DNA from: JABDQA01 sp963824415
Lineage (GTDB): Bacteria > Desulfobacterota > Desulfobulbia > Desulfobulbales > Desulfocapsaceae
Reading direction: 5' to 3'
Assembly: GCA_963824415.1 (NCBI GenBank)
Contig: CAWGPM010000002.1
Location: 124,001-188,000 of the forward strand
Length of the DNA: 64,000 nucleotides
The translations under genes and the position numbers were made by a program. How positions within the stretch are numbered: the first letter of the stretch is position 1; the number at the start of each line of letters is the position of its first letter. This document shows positions 17,130-26,026 of the stretch, in pieces. The notes under the pieces are model-generated. The model was not told the DNA's origin. It ran no database searches and saw nothing but the letters and a program-made list of their open reading frames with translations.

Positions 17130-18203
17130 TCACGACGGCGAACGGTTAGGTTTTCTGGCCAGCAGCGAGGCATAGGCGGCATTGAGCTCGATGAACTCGT
17201 CATGGTTGCCGCCGCTGTCCGGGTGGAGTTCTTTGGCCCTGCGGCGATAGAGCCGGGTCAACTGGATGCGGTCCATCTTCTGTAGTTTGTTCCATTCCGT
17301 CTTGAAAATCTTGACTGCCTGGTCGGTACTGACGCTTGGCCTTCTCTCGGGCCAGGCAAAGGCCCGGTGTCTGCCCATGAATTCCCTGACAAAGTCGTCA
17401 AACAGAGAACGTCTGCCGTAGCCATGGTCGAAAAACATAATCAGGTAGCGGATCAGGTGATCATGCAGTGAAACGCGGGACGAGGGGTCCCAAAAGAACT
17501 GCTCATCGGTGTTGAGCCTGCAAAGGTCCTCGACGAAATAGTCGGCAATGTCGATCTGGTTCAGCGCTTCGGGCATGGTCGCCGAAAATGACTGGGTGAA
17601 GTGTCGCTGCAAATCGAAAATGGCAAAGACATACGTCCTCAGCTCATTGTAGTGCAGAGCCTTTTCCAGGTCCATAAAATAAAATTCCCGCTCATCCCTG
17701 CTTTTTTTCAGCAGCGGCCGGTAAAGCTTCGGGTTCAACCTGAATATCCGGCTCTGGTCGACTGCCCCGTAGCGCAGGTAGTAGAGCCGTCTGCGGTCGA
17801 AGAGGTGGACGCTTTCTTCGATGGCCTGCCGGTCCTCCTTGGACAGCGGGCTCACCCGCACCCTGCCGCGGTGGCGAAAGATGCCCAGCCGGTACTGCTC
17901 CTCTTCGGGCAGAAAGTCCCAGAGCAGTTCTTCTAGAATGGCGGTTGGATCCTCGCCGGTGTGCTCGCCTACTCGATCCTCGAGTTCACTGGAAAAAAAG
18001 CAGATATCGTCGGTGAGCCGCTCGATATGACGGCCGGGGTCGGTGCCCAGGTCGAAAATAACCCGGTAGTTGCGGTAGCGGTGGTCCGCGCCGGGCAGCG
18101 ATTGGCGGATTTCGTAGCGCTTGCTTCCGCCTCTGGACAGGGTGGCGAGATACATGTAACTATAGATATACGACTGCTGTGTGCAGGAGCAGACAGGATA
18201 CAA
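17130..18203 (-). CDS. Protein with C-terminal J domain
   Basis: The open frame encodes 357 residues; an internal ATG at 18155 (MYLATLSRGG) is the more natural start because the first 16 residues look untranslated in character. The long N-terminal region (about 1-285) is polar and unknown to me. The C-terminus (about 290-350) is a J domain with helix II YRRRAKELHPD, an intact HPD triad and FIELNAAYASLL as helix III. J domains stimulate Hsp70 ATPase; here the domain is C-terminal, unlike DnaJ itself. It probably recruits DnaK to a specific client handled by the N-terminal region, which is inference. Confidence 0.8.
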   Translation of the reverse strand: MYPVCSCTQQSYIYSYMYLATLSRGGSKRYEIRQSLPGADHRYRNYRVIFDLGTDPGRHIERLTDDICFFSSELEDRVGEHTGEDPTAILEELLWDFLPEEEQYRLGIFRHRGRVRVSPLSKEDRQAIEESVHLFDRRRLYYLRYGAVDQSRIFRLNPKLYRPLLKKSRDEREFYFMDLEKALHYNELRTYVFAIFDLQRHFTQSFSATMPEALNQIDIADYFVEDLCRLNTDEQFFWDPSSRVSLHDHLIRYLIMFFDHGYGRRSLFDDFVREFMGRHRAFAWPERRPSVSTDQAVKIFKTEWNKLQKMDRIQLTRLYRRRAKELHPDSGGNHDEFIELNAAYASLLARKPNRSPS

Positions 18204-18302
18204 TTAATGTGGTAAGAAGCGTCACAGCAACAGCATAGTGCATACACACTGATTCAGATATAAGTATTTTTGAGATGATTTACCAGCGTCCGTTCAAGGA
18301 GG

Positions 18303-18695
18303 ATGGATATGGCGGTGATGATACCGGTATCCTGGGGGGAGTTGTTCGACAAGCTGACGATCCTTGAGATTAAACGTGCCCGGATCGAAGACCCTGAAAA
18401 ATTGAACAATATCGAAAAAGAACTGACAGCCCTGTCGAAAATCTGGCTGGGCGCCGAAACCGCCGGCCCTGAGCTGGACGGGTTGATTGGCGAGTTGCGC
18501 AAAATTAACGAGCGTCTCTGGGATATCGAAGATGACATTCGGGCCTGCGAGCGGGCTCGCGACTTTTCTGCTCATTTCGTGGAATTGGCCCGTTCGGTTT
18601 ACCGAACCAACGATCAGCGCGCTGAACTGAAGATGCAGATCAACCGATTACTGGGCTCCGAGCTGGTCGAAGAAAAATCGTACCAGGCGTATTGA
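18303..18695 (+). CDS. DUF6165 family protein
   Basis: The 130-residue protein has the family opening (IPVSWGELFDKLTILEIKRARI) and a second helical part (INERLWDIEDDIRACER). Such proteins are usually encoded beside glycosyltransferases for cell-surface polysaccharide, and here the stop codon overlaps the start of a family-9 glycosyltransferase gene (TGATG). It is all-helical and cytoplasmic. The function is unknown, but the tight coupling points to an accessory role with that enzyme. Confidence 0.85.
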   Translation: MDMAVMIPVSWGELFDKLTILEIKRARIEDPEKLNNIEKELTALSKIWLGAETAGPELDGLIGELRKINERLWDIEDDIRACERARDFSAHFVELARSVYRTNDQRAELKMQINRLLGSELVEEKSYQAY

Positions 18696-19621
18696 TGGCT
18701 GAGATTCTGGTGATCAAACTGAGTGCGTTGGGAGACCTGGTCCAGGCGGACGGCGCGCTCAGAGATATCCGTGAGCATCACAAAGACGATCGCCTTACGG
18801 TGATGACCACGCCGCCTTATCAGAAGTTCATGCAGCGTTCACCGTGGGTTGACGAGGTGCTGGTCGACCCGCGGGATTCCCGTTTTCGCCTGGACAGGAT
18901 GTACAAGCTGCGCACCAGACTGCGCCAGCGCAGTTTCAGCATGGTCTACGACCTGCAGCAGGTTGGCCGGACCCGGTTCTATTACCGCTGGCTATTTCCG
19001 GAGCTGACCTGGCTTGGCGATGCCCCGGGCTGTGCCTACTACCTGAAACGGCCCGAGGACAGTTGTGCGGCGGATCATTTCGCCCAACATCTGCAGCTGG
19101 CCGGGCTGGGCACCTCGTACACCCTGCACAGCGATGTTTCCTGGATGGCCGCCGAGGTGGATGATGTTCTACAGAAGCATAACCTGCGACCGGGTTATAT
19201 CCTGCTGATGCCCGGCGCCTCGACCGGCCATCTGGACAAGCGCTGGCCCGGTTTTGCTGAACTGGCAGAGCGCTTGCTGCAGCAGGGACGTCGGGTGGTG
19301 ACCGTACCGGGACCGGCGGAGCGTGAAGCTTGTGGAGCTATTCCCGGCGACATGCTGGTTGCCGGTGATGAGTGCTATGACTATTTCGTGCTGGCAGGAG
19401 TTGCGAAAAAAGCGGGCTATGTGGTCGGTAACGATACCGGCCCGACCCATATAGCCGCCCATATGGGCGGCCGTGGCCTGGCACTCTACGGGGCCCATAC
19501 CGCGCCGGAGACCACCGGCATCCAGCACACTTCATTCAGTTGGCTGGCAGCCGATAATCTGGCCGACGTGTCGATTGATGCGGTGTGGCAGAAGATCGTG
19601 CCGGAACTCCACGTGGAGTGA
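18695..19621 (+). CDS. Glycosyltransferase family 9 (heptosyltransferase-like)
   Basis: The 308-residue protein opens EILVIKLSALGDLVQADGAL and has the C-terminal GNDTGPTHIAAHMG motif of ADP-heptose:LPS heptosyltransferases, with a central PGAST segment. It should transfer a heptose or similar sugar onto the lipopolysaccharide core at the inner face of the membrane. The ATG at 18695 overlaps the stop of the DUF6165 gene; a TTG three bases earlier is also possible. No other LPS genes are in the window, so the acceptor cannot be specified. Confidence 0.9.
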   Translation: MAEILVIKLSALGDLVQADGALRDIREHHKDDRLTVMTTPPYQKFMQRSPWVDEVLVDPRDSRFRLDRMYKLRTRLRQRSFSMVYDLQQVGRTRFYYRWLFPELTWLGDAPGCAYYLKRPEDSCAADHFAQHLQLAGLGTSYTLHSDVSWMAAEVDDVLQKHNLRPGYILLMPGASTGHLDKRWPGFAELAERLLQQGRRVVTVPGPAEREACGAIPGDMLVAGDECYDYFVLAGVAKKAGYVVGNDTGPTHIAAHMGGRGLALYGAHTAPETTGIQHTSFSWLAADNLADVSIDAVWQKIVPELHVE

Positions 19622-19699
19622 AGCCTGACTATCTGCATTTTACAGCCCAGGCAGAGGGGTGCAGCGGCGTCAGTGCATTGATTCTGCAGTTACCGAGGT

Positions 19700-20461
19700 T
19701 CAGGCGGCCTTGGCATCACCTGGATTTTTCCCGAGAATGATCATCCCGAGTACTTCGTCCTTGGTTACCTGGCTGGTATGCTGGGTGCCGACCAGACGTC
19801 CGTTCTTGATTACAGACACCCGATCCGCCAGATCGAAGACATCGTGCAGGTCGTGGCTGATCAGAAAGATGCCGATTCCCTCACTTTTGAGTTGTTTGAT
19901 CAGTTCGGCAACCATCGCCGTTTCGTGGGGACCAAGCGCCGCGGTGGGCTCATCCATGATCAGGATCTTGGCGTTGAAATAGATGGCCCTGGCTATGGCG
20001 ACTGACTGCCGCTGCCCGCCGGACATATTTCTGACCGGGTCCTTGATGTTGGTGAAATTGGGGTTCAACCGCTGGATTACTTTTCTGGCCTCGTTCTCCA
20101 TGGCACCGTCATCCAGGGTACCGAACGAGGTCATGATTTCCCGGCCCAGGAACAAATTTGCCGGAGCGTCCAGATTGTCGGACAGCGCCAGGGTCTGGTA
20201 GATGGTTTCAATGCCATGTTGACGGGCATCGCGGGGCTTTTTTATTTCGACCTTCTGGCCGCTGATGAGGATTTCGCCTTCATCGCACGGAATGGCGCCG
20301 GACAAGGCTTTCATCAGCACCGTCTTGCCTGCCCCGTTGTGACCGACCACCCCGACCACTTCACCGGGCATCAGATCAATCGACACATCCGCAACCGCCT
20401 TAACGCCTCCGAAGCGTTTAGAGATGTTGCGCATTTCAACAAGCGGAGTCTGTGTAGCCAC
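19700..20461 (-). CDS. xylG: Xylose-type sugar ABC transporter ATP-binding protein
   Basis: The 253-residue protein has a single ATPase domain: Walker A GHNGAGKTV, signature MSGGQRQSVAIARAI and Walker B ILIMDEPTAAL. It is half the length of the two-domain XylG of Escherichia coli and matches the single-domain form common in other proteobacteria. It powers sugar uptake with XylF and XylH. It is the last gene of a three-gene operon, nine bases after xylH. Xylose specificity is inferred from the divergent xylA and xylB. Confidence 0.88.
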   Translation of the reverse strand: MATQTPLVEMRNISKRFGGVKAVADVSIDLMPGEVVGVVGHNGAGKTVLMKALSGAIPCDEGEILISGQKVEIKKPRDARQHGIETIYQTLALSDNLDAPANLFLGREIMTSFGTLDDGAMENEARKVIQRLNPNFTNIKDPVRNMSGGQRQSVAIARAIYFNAKILIMDEPTAALGPHETAMVAELIKQLKSEGIGIFLISHDLHDVFDLADRVSVIKNGRLVGTQHTSQVTKDEVLGMIILGKNPGDAKAA

Positions 20462-20470
20462 AACCTTACC

Positions 20471-21715
20471 CTAGCGTTTGTTTTTGTTGTAGATAACATC
20501 GAACCAGACGGCCGCGATGAGCACCAAACCGATTACCACCTGCCGCATCGCGCTGGTCACGCCCATCAGGACCATGCCGGATTCCAGTGACTGCATGACG
20601 ACCGCCCCGAGGATGGCCCCGAGGATGGAGCCAACTCCGCCGGCCAGCGATGTTCCCCCGATTACCGCTGCGGCAATGACGTTTAGTTCCGCCATGGTTC
20701 CCATCGAATTGGCCCCGGCATTGAGACGCGCCGTGGTGATGACCGCGGCGATGCCGCAGAGAATGCCCATGACCATGAATATAAACATGGTCACTTGCTG
20801 GACATGAATGCCCGAGAGTTCCGCGGCTTCAGGATTGCCACCGATGGCAAAGACATAACGGCCGAACTTGGTGATTTTGGCAAGCATTGTCATGATCACC
20901 ACCACACCGATCAGAATCAGCACCGGAACCGGAATGCCTCTGGGGATCTCGGTGCGCGGTTTATAGTAGGAATTCATGACCATCACAAAGGCACAGACCA
21001 CTCCGATGCCAATCAATAAAAGGACAAGCTCAGCCCATCGTGCTTTGGGCTTGAAGCCATACTTTTTCCGCCGGATTCGGCCTCTTAATGTTCCCAGAAT
21101 CATCAGCCCAATGCAGACCAGGCCGAATATCCAGCTCCAGGTCGCCCCGATCGAACCATCGATCCCACCGCCAAGCAGCTGATAGGTCTTATCCATTGGG
21201 GCCACGGTGCGCCCATCGGTGACCAGATAGGCTCCACCCCGGAAGACCAGCAGACCGCCAAGCGTAACCACGAAAGCCGGTACGCCGCGATAGGCTACCC
21301 ACCAGCCCTGCCAGAGCCCGACCAGGGCGCCGAGAAGAAGACCGCAGAGTACCGTTAATGGCCAGTTCCAGGCGGCCCCCAGCGTGAAGACATGAACCTG
21401 GAGGTAGGCAATGACCATGCCGGTGAAGCCCATCAGTGAACCGACCGAAAGGTCGATGTGGCGGGCAACGATGACCAGCACCATACCGGTAGCCATGATG
21501 CCGACCACACTGGATTGAACGGCAAGATTGTAGAGGTTTCTTGAGGTGAAGAAGATACCGTCGGTGAGTATGGTAAGAACGACCCAGATAACGATGAGCG
21601 CACCAATCATGGCCAGCATGCGCGTGTCTATTTCAAGCTCGGCGCTTAACCGACGGAAGAGCGAAGTTTTTGAGGCCTGACTGGATTGGGTTTGCATGAC
21701 CGTGCCTGTCATCAT
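20471..21715 (-). CDS. xylH: Xylose-type sugar ABC transporter permease
   Basis: The 414-residue polytopic membrane protein has many hydrophobic segments. It also has the sugar-permease signatures RHIDLSVGSLMGFTG near the N-terminal third and NVIAAAVIGGTSLAGGVGSILGA near the C-terminus. It is the channel for the XylF-bound sugar. It lies between xylF (a 126-base gap holding a terminator-like hairpin) and xylG (nine bases). Confidence 0.92.
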   Translation of the reverse strand: MMTGTVMQTQSSQASKTSLFRRLSAELEIDTRMLAMIGALIVIWVVLTILTDGIFFTSRNLYNLAVQSSVVGIMATGMVLVIVARHIDLSVGSLMGFTGMVIAYLQVHVFTLGAAWNWPLTVLCGLLLGALVGLWQGWWVAYRGVPAFVVTLGGLLVFRGGAYLVTDGRTVAPMDKTYQLLGGGIDGSIGATWSWIFGLVCIGLMILGTLRGRIRRKKYGFKPKARWAELVLLLIGIGVVCAFVMVMNSYYKPRTEIPRGIPVPVLILIGVVVIMTMLAKITKFGRYVFAIGGNPEAAELSGIHVQQVTMFIFMVMGILCGIAAVITTARLNAGANSMGTMAELNVIAAAVIGGTSLAGGVGSILGAILGAVVMQSLESGMVLMGVTSAMRQVVIGLVLIAAVWFDVIYNKNKR

Positions 21716-21780
21716 TAAACGACGTTATTTTAATCAGATATACCTGGTTCGAGCCAATTGGAAAAGGCTAATATTTGTAA

Positions 21781-21819
21781 TTGGGAAAAATCGGGGACGC
21801 GCAGGCGTGGCGTCCCCGA
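21781..21819 (-). terminator. Terminator-like hairpin between xylF and xylH
   Basis: On the minus strand a 10-base stem (arms at 21810-21819 and 21791-21800, core CGGGGACGC) with a nine-base loop is followed by TTTTT. It lies about 25 bases after the xylF stop codon and before xylH. It should act as a partial terminator that favours the binding-protein transcript. Confidence 0.8.
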
Positions 21820-21841
21820 GAGCAATGAGCGGATCAGCTAA

Positions 21842-22864
21842 TTAAGGGCACTGACCCTCAACGCCTTGACAGAGCACGTCTTTTTTGATCCAGCCGGCGT
21901 CCACGACCACACTGAGATTGTCCTTGGTGATGGGAACGGGGGCAAGCAGGATGGCGTCCATTTCAATGCCTTTGGCTCCACCGGACCATTTGATGGTGCC
22001 GGTCGGTGTTTTGCCGGAAGCTAGGTCAACGGCGATTTCTGCCGCAGCCTTGCCGAGTGCCCGGGCATCTTTCCAAACCGAAACAGTCTGCAGGCCGCGG
22101 GCGACCCTATTGAGCGCCGCATGGTCGCCGTCCTGACCAGAAACGGGGGTAATGCCTTCCATGCCCTGGGCGGTCAAAGCGGCAACAACACCGCCGGCGG
22201 TGCCGTCGTTGGAGGCCACAACCGCGTCAACCATGTTGTTCTGGGCGGTCAGGATCTGTTCCATGTTGCGCTGGGCAACCTCGGGTTTCCAGCCGTCGGT
22301 TCCCTGGGCGGCAACGTTTTTAACCTTGCCGGCTTTGATTGCCTCGTCGAGTACTTCGAGTTGGCCCTCGTAGAGAAACTCGGCGTTGGGATCGGTCGGT
22401 GCGCCTTTGATGAAGACATAATTTCCCTCAGGCTTGGCTGCGAAAACGGCCCGGGCCTGCATGCGGCCGACTTCTTTGTTGTCGAAGGTCAGGTAGAAAA
22501 CACCTTCCTTTTCGATAAGGCGATCGTAGCCGACAACGGCGATTCCTTCAGCTTCCGCCTTGGCAATTGCCGGCAGAATGGCGTCTGCGTCCCAGGCCAG
22601 AACGATCAGCGCGTTTGCTCCCCGGGCAATCAGGTTTTCGACGTCTGAAATCTGTTTTTCAGCACTGGCCTGGGCGTCGGCCATGATATATTCGGCCCCC
22701 ATCTTCTCGAGCTGGCCTTTCATGGCCGCTTCATCGGTTTTCCAGCGCTCCTCCTGGAAATTTGACCAGGAGACACCGACGATCAGGTCCTTTGCCATGG
22801 CGGTAGAGCCGAAAGCGACTAGTGCGATGAAAATGACTGCAGGTACGATGATTTTTCTCAACAT
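21842..22864 (-). CDS. xylF: D-xylose ABC transporter substrate-binding protein
   Basis: The 340-residue protein has a signal peptide (cleavage after AMA, near residue 24) and a type-1 periplasmic sugar-binding fold. Segments such as GVSWSNFQEERWKTDE, ISDVENLIARGANALIVL and VVASNDGTAGGVVAAL are typical of XylF. It binds sugar in the periplasm for XylHG. It is the first gene of the operon, facing away from the ROK regulator across an AT-rich promoter region. The operon is probably controlled by that regulator in response to xylose. Confidence 0.93.
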   Translation of the reverse strand: MLRKIIVPAVIFIALVAFGSTAMAKDLIVGVSWSNFQEERWKTDEAAMKGQLEKMGAEYIMADAQASAEKQISDVENLIARGANALIVLAWDADAILPAIAKAEAEGIAVVGYDRLIEKEGVFYLTFDNKEVGRMQARAVFAAKPEGNYVFIKGAPTDPNAEFLYEGQLEVLDEAIKAGKVKNVAAQGTDGWKPEVAQRNMEQILTAQNNMVDAVVASNDGTAGGVVAALTAQGMEGITPVSGQDGDHAALNRVARGLQTVSVWKDARALGKAAAEIAVDLASGKTPTGTIKWSGGAKGIEMDAILLAPVPITKDNLSVVVDAGWIKKDVLCQGVEGQCP

Positions 22865-23423
22865 GTGAATTTCCTCCTCTAAGACGATTGGTTAATCACT
22901 TTGAATTCAGCGTAGTCTGAAGCTGGCGCGGAATTCAGCCAGGCAGCTATTAAAGGGACTTGACAACGTGTCTCAACAACCCGCTGTAATAAAAACAGCA
23001 GGGCAATGTTCGCATTATAAAACCAAGGGCCTCAAGGGCCTGCACGCAACCTCATGCTAACAGTGCCAGACTTCCTGACGGATGGCAAGAGATAATTTCT
23101 TCAAAAAATAAAAACTAAAATTAGATAAATCTAATAAGCAGATCTAAAAAAATTAACTTAAATAACTAAAATTCAACAATAATAAAGGATATAAATAGCC
23201 GCCAGAATATTATCGATAAAAAATAGAAACGCACCGCAAGAGCTCATTTCTTGCTTTCAACTGGTTTCCTTGTTATTTAAAAAGATGAGCAAAGCCTGAA
23301 TTTTTCGGGTTTGTATTTTTGTTTTTTCATTTAATATATTGATATTTAAAATATATTTATTTTTTGTCTGGTCTGCTATTTTGTTTTTAAAAAGGTTAAT
23401 TATTTGTTTTTTTAGTGAATTAA
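22865..23423. promoter_or_regulatory. AT-rich divergent control region of the xylose locus
   Basis: About 560 bases lie between xylF and the ROK gene, which are transcribed apart. From about 23090 to 23420 the sequence is strikingly rich in A+T compared with the flanking genes. No coding frame is evident. It should hold both promoters; the clearest operator candidate is the palindrome at 23121-23134. Confidence 0.65.
23121..23147. promoter_or_regulatory. Candidate ROK-regulator operator
   Basis: TTAGAT (23121-23126) and ATCTAA (23129-23134) form a perfect inverted repeat with a two-base centre. A third half-site ATCTAA lies at 23142-23147. The site sits in the AT-rich region between xylF and the ROK gene. 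Its position suits a XylR-like repressor, but binding is inferred. Confidence 0.4.
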
Positions 23424-24647
23424 ATGGAATATGGAATGAAAGCGGCTAATCGTGATTTCACCCGCGAGGTGAATTTGTTCAGCATACTGAACAACATTCG
23501 TGAGGCGGGCAGGATATCGCGGGTGGAGATTGCCGGAGCAACCGGTCAGAGCAGGTCCTCTGTGACCACGATAACCGCACTGCTGATCGACCAGGGCCTC
23601 ATCTTCGAGGAAAAAGACGACAATTCCGTCAAGCGCGGACGACGTCGGGTCATGCTGGCTCTGAACCCCGAGGCAGCCTATGCCATAGGGATAAAGATTG
23701 CCGCGTACCGATTGACTTTTGCGGTGGTGGATTTTGTCGGCAAGGTGAAATCTTCGTTGTCAATTCCTTTTCGGGTCGGCGAACGTCCCGAACAGGTTCT
23801 CGCAGATATCCTCGAGGAAGGTGTCCACCATTGCTTGGATCAAGCCAGGCTCGATTTTTCCGATCTCTCGGGTTGCGGTCTGGCAATTCCCGGCTTCGTG
23901 GATTCGACCACGGGAACCTGTCACTGGAGCCCGATAAAAAACGATGCCGCCAATATCTGTGATTTGCTCTCCGGCCGCCTGGGACTGGATGTATATCTGG
24001 TTAACGATGCCAATTCCTTTACGGTCGCCTCCCAATGGTTCGGCCTGGGTAGAGGTATTAAGAATTATCTTGTCGTCACCGTTGAAGAGGGGTTCGGCAT
24101 GGGTATTGTTATCGACGGCAAACTCTATCAAGGTGCGGGGGGAATTGCTGCCGAATTCGGGCATATGGTTATCGTGCCTGATGGGGAACCGTGCCGCTGC
24201 GGTAAAAAAGGCTGCCTGGAGGCATACACGGCCGATTCCGGTATCCTGCAGCAGGCCAGAAGAGGGTTGTCAAGACGACGCGCCAGGCCCCCTGAACTCG
24301 ACAGGTTGACCATTGAAGATGTCACAAGAATGGCTGCGCAAGGTGACGAGGGGTTGAAAAGGATTTTTCGACAAAGCGGCGAGATGCTGGGCCGCGGGAT
24401 TGCCGGACTGATCCAGATATTCAACCCGGAACGGGTGATCATCACCGGAGAAGGGGTGCGGGCCGGAGATCTTGTTTTCAAGCCGATGGACCGAGCGATA
24501 AAGAAATATCTGAACAAAGAACAGAGCCGTAATACCGAAATATTAATCCAGGAATGGAATGAGTATGACTGGGCGCAGGGAGCGGCCGGATTCGTGCTCA
24601 GTGAAATCTATAAATCACCGATGAATAAAATACACCGGACCCAATGA
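23424..24647 (+). CDS. xylR: ROK family transcriptional regulator, probable xylose repressor
   Basis: The 407-residue protein has an N-terminal winged helix-turn-helix (about 15-65, with ISRVEIAGATGQSRSSVTTI). A ROK sugar-kinase-like domain follows, including the zinc motif CRCGKKGCLE (Cys257, Cys259, Cys264) and GHMVIVPDGEPC. ROK repressors of this shape release DNA on binding sugar. It is the first gene of a run with xylA and xylB and is divergent from xylFHG, so xylose control is the natural reading. An ATG at 23436 is a possible alternative start. Confidence 0.88.
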   Translation: MEYGMKAANRDFTREVNLFSILNNIREAGRISRVEIAGATGQSRSSVTTITALLIDQGLIFEEKDDNSVKRGRRRVMLALNPEAAYAIGIKIAAYRLTFAVVDFVGKVKSSLSIPFRVGERPEQVLADILEEGVHHCLDQARLDFSDLSGCGLAIPGFVDSTTGTCHWSPIKNDAANICDLLSGRLGLDVYLVNDANSFTVASQWFGLGRGIKNYLVVTVEEGFGMGIVIDGKLYQGAGGIAAEFGHMVIVPDGEPCRCGKKGCLEAYTADSGILQQARRGLSRRRARPPELDRLTIEDVTRMAAQGDEGLKRIFRQSGEMLGRGIAGLIQIFNPERVIITGEGVRAGDLVFKPMDRAIKKYLNKEQSRNTEILIQEWNEYDWAQGAAGFVLSEIYKSPMNKIHRTQ

Positions 24648-24692
24648 CGCTAGGTCTGATCGAGAAAAATCAATCTGCCAGGAGCCTTTATA

Positions 24693-26000
24693 ATGATTAA
24701 TTATTTTCCAGAAATAGGCACTATTACGTATGAGGGGAGGGATTCGAAAAATCCTCTGGCTTTTAAATGGTACGACAAAAACCAAATAGTGCTGGGTAAG
24801 CCCATGCAGGAGCACCTGCGCTTTGCGGTGGCCTATTGGCATACGCTGAAAAATCAGGGTGGTGACCCGTTTGGCGAAGGCACCATGGATCGGGCCTGGA
24901 ACAAGTTCGACGATCCGCTGGATCGGGCGCGAGCCACCTGCGATGCAGCCTTTGAATTCATCTCCAAACTGGGCGTATCATACTATTGTTTTCATGACCG
25001 GGATCTGGCTCCCGAAGGACAGACCTTCTCAAAATCCTGCCACTATCTTGAAAAGATGGTTGCACATGCAAAAGCGCTGCAGGAGCAGAGGGGTATCAAA
25101 CTGCTCTGGGGCACCGCCAATCTGTTCAGCCATCCAAGGTATGCCCATGGGGCCGGGACAAATCCCGACTATCATGTGTTCGCCTATGCCGGGGCACAGG
25201 TCAGGCATGCCCTGGATGCCACGAAAGAACTCGGTGGAGAGAACTATGTGTTCTGGGGCGGGAGAGAGGGGTATGAAACGTTGCTGAATACCCGTTTGAG
25301 CCAGGAACAGGAGCAGATGGCGGCGTTTTTTTCGATGTGCATTGATTATGCCCGGGAGATTGGTTTTACCGGCCAGTTCCTGATCGAACCTAAGCCGAAG
25401 GAACCGACCAAACATCAATACGATTTTGACAGTGCCACCATCCTCAATTTTCTCAGGACCTATGATTTGATCGATCATTTCAAACTGAACATCGAGGCCA
25501 ATCATGCGACCCTTGCCGGGCATAGTTTCGAGCACGAGCTGGCGGTAGCGGCAGCCGCGGGAAAACTGGGCAGCATGGATATCAACAGAGGCGACTTGCT
25601 GCTCGGCTGGGATACTGACCAGTTCCCCACCGATCTTTACTCGACCGTGTATGCCATGCTTGAGGTTCTGGCAGCCGGCGGGCTTGGCTCAGGCGGCATG
25701 AATTTTGACGCCAAGGTCCGGCGGGCTTCGTTTGAGCCGATCGATCTGTTTCATGCCCATATCGGTGGCATGGATGCATTTGCCCGTGGGCTGATAACCG
25801 CAGCAGCCATTATTGAAGACGGTTTTCTCGAGGATTTCAAGAACCAGCGGTACCGTTCCTGGAGCGAAGCCGGAAAGGCTGCGCTGGCCGGAATCTCGAG
25901 CCTTGCCGAGTGTGAGCAATATGTCAAAACCCACGGCGAGCCGACCTTGAAGAGCGGCCGCCAGGAGTATCTGGAAAATATTATCAACAGCTTCATCTGA
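24693..26000 (+). CDS. xylA: Xylose isomerase
   Basis: The 435-residue protein matches class II xylose isomerases in full: PLAFKWYDKNQIVLGK near the start, then YYCFHDRDLAPEG with the catalytic His, then LIEPKPKEPTKHQYD and NIEANHATLAGHSFEHEL with metal ligands, and DINRGDLLLGWDTDQFP. It converts D-xylose to D-xylulose in the cytoplasm using divalent metal. An AGGAG site precedes the ATG. It lies between the regulator and xylB. Confidence 0.97.
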   Translation: MINYFPEIGTITYEGRDSKNPLAFKWYDKNQIVLGKPMQEHLRFAVAYWHTLKNQGGDPFGEGTMDRAWNKFDDPLDRARATCDAAFEFISKLGVSYYCFHDRDLAPEGQTFSKSCHYLEKMVAHAKALQEQRGIKLLWGTANLFSHPRYAHGAGTNPDYHVFAYAGAQVRHALDATKELGGENYVFWGGREGYETLLNTRLSQEQEQMAAFFSMCIDYAREIGFTGQFLIEPKPKEPTKHQYDFDSATILNFLRTYDLIDHFKLNIEANHATLAGHSFEHELAVAAAAGKLGSMDINRGDLLLGWDTDQFPTDLYSTVYAMLEVLAAGGLGSGGMNFDAKVRRASFEPIDLFHAHIGGMDAFARGLITAAAIIEDGFLEDFKNQRYRSWSEAGKAALAGISSLAECEQYVKTHGEPTLKSGRQEYLENIINSFI

Positions 26001-26026
26001 TCCACTTCGTTCAACTCGGAGCAGCA

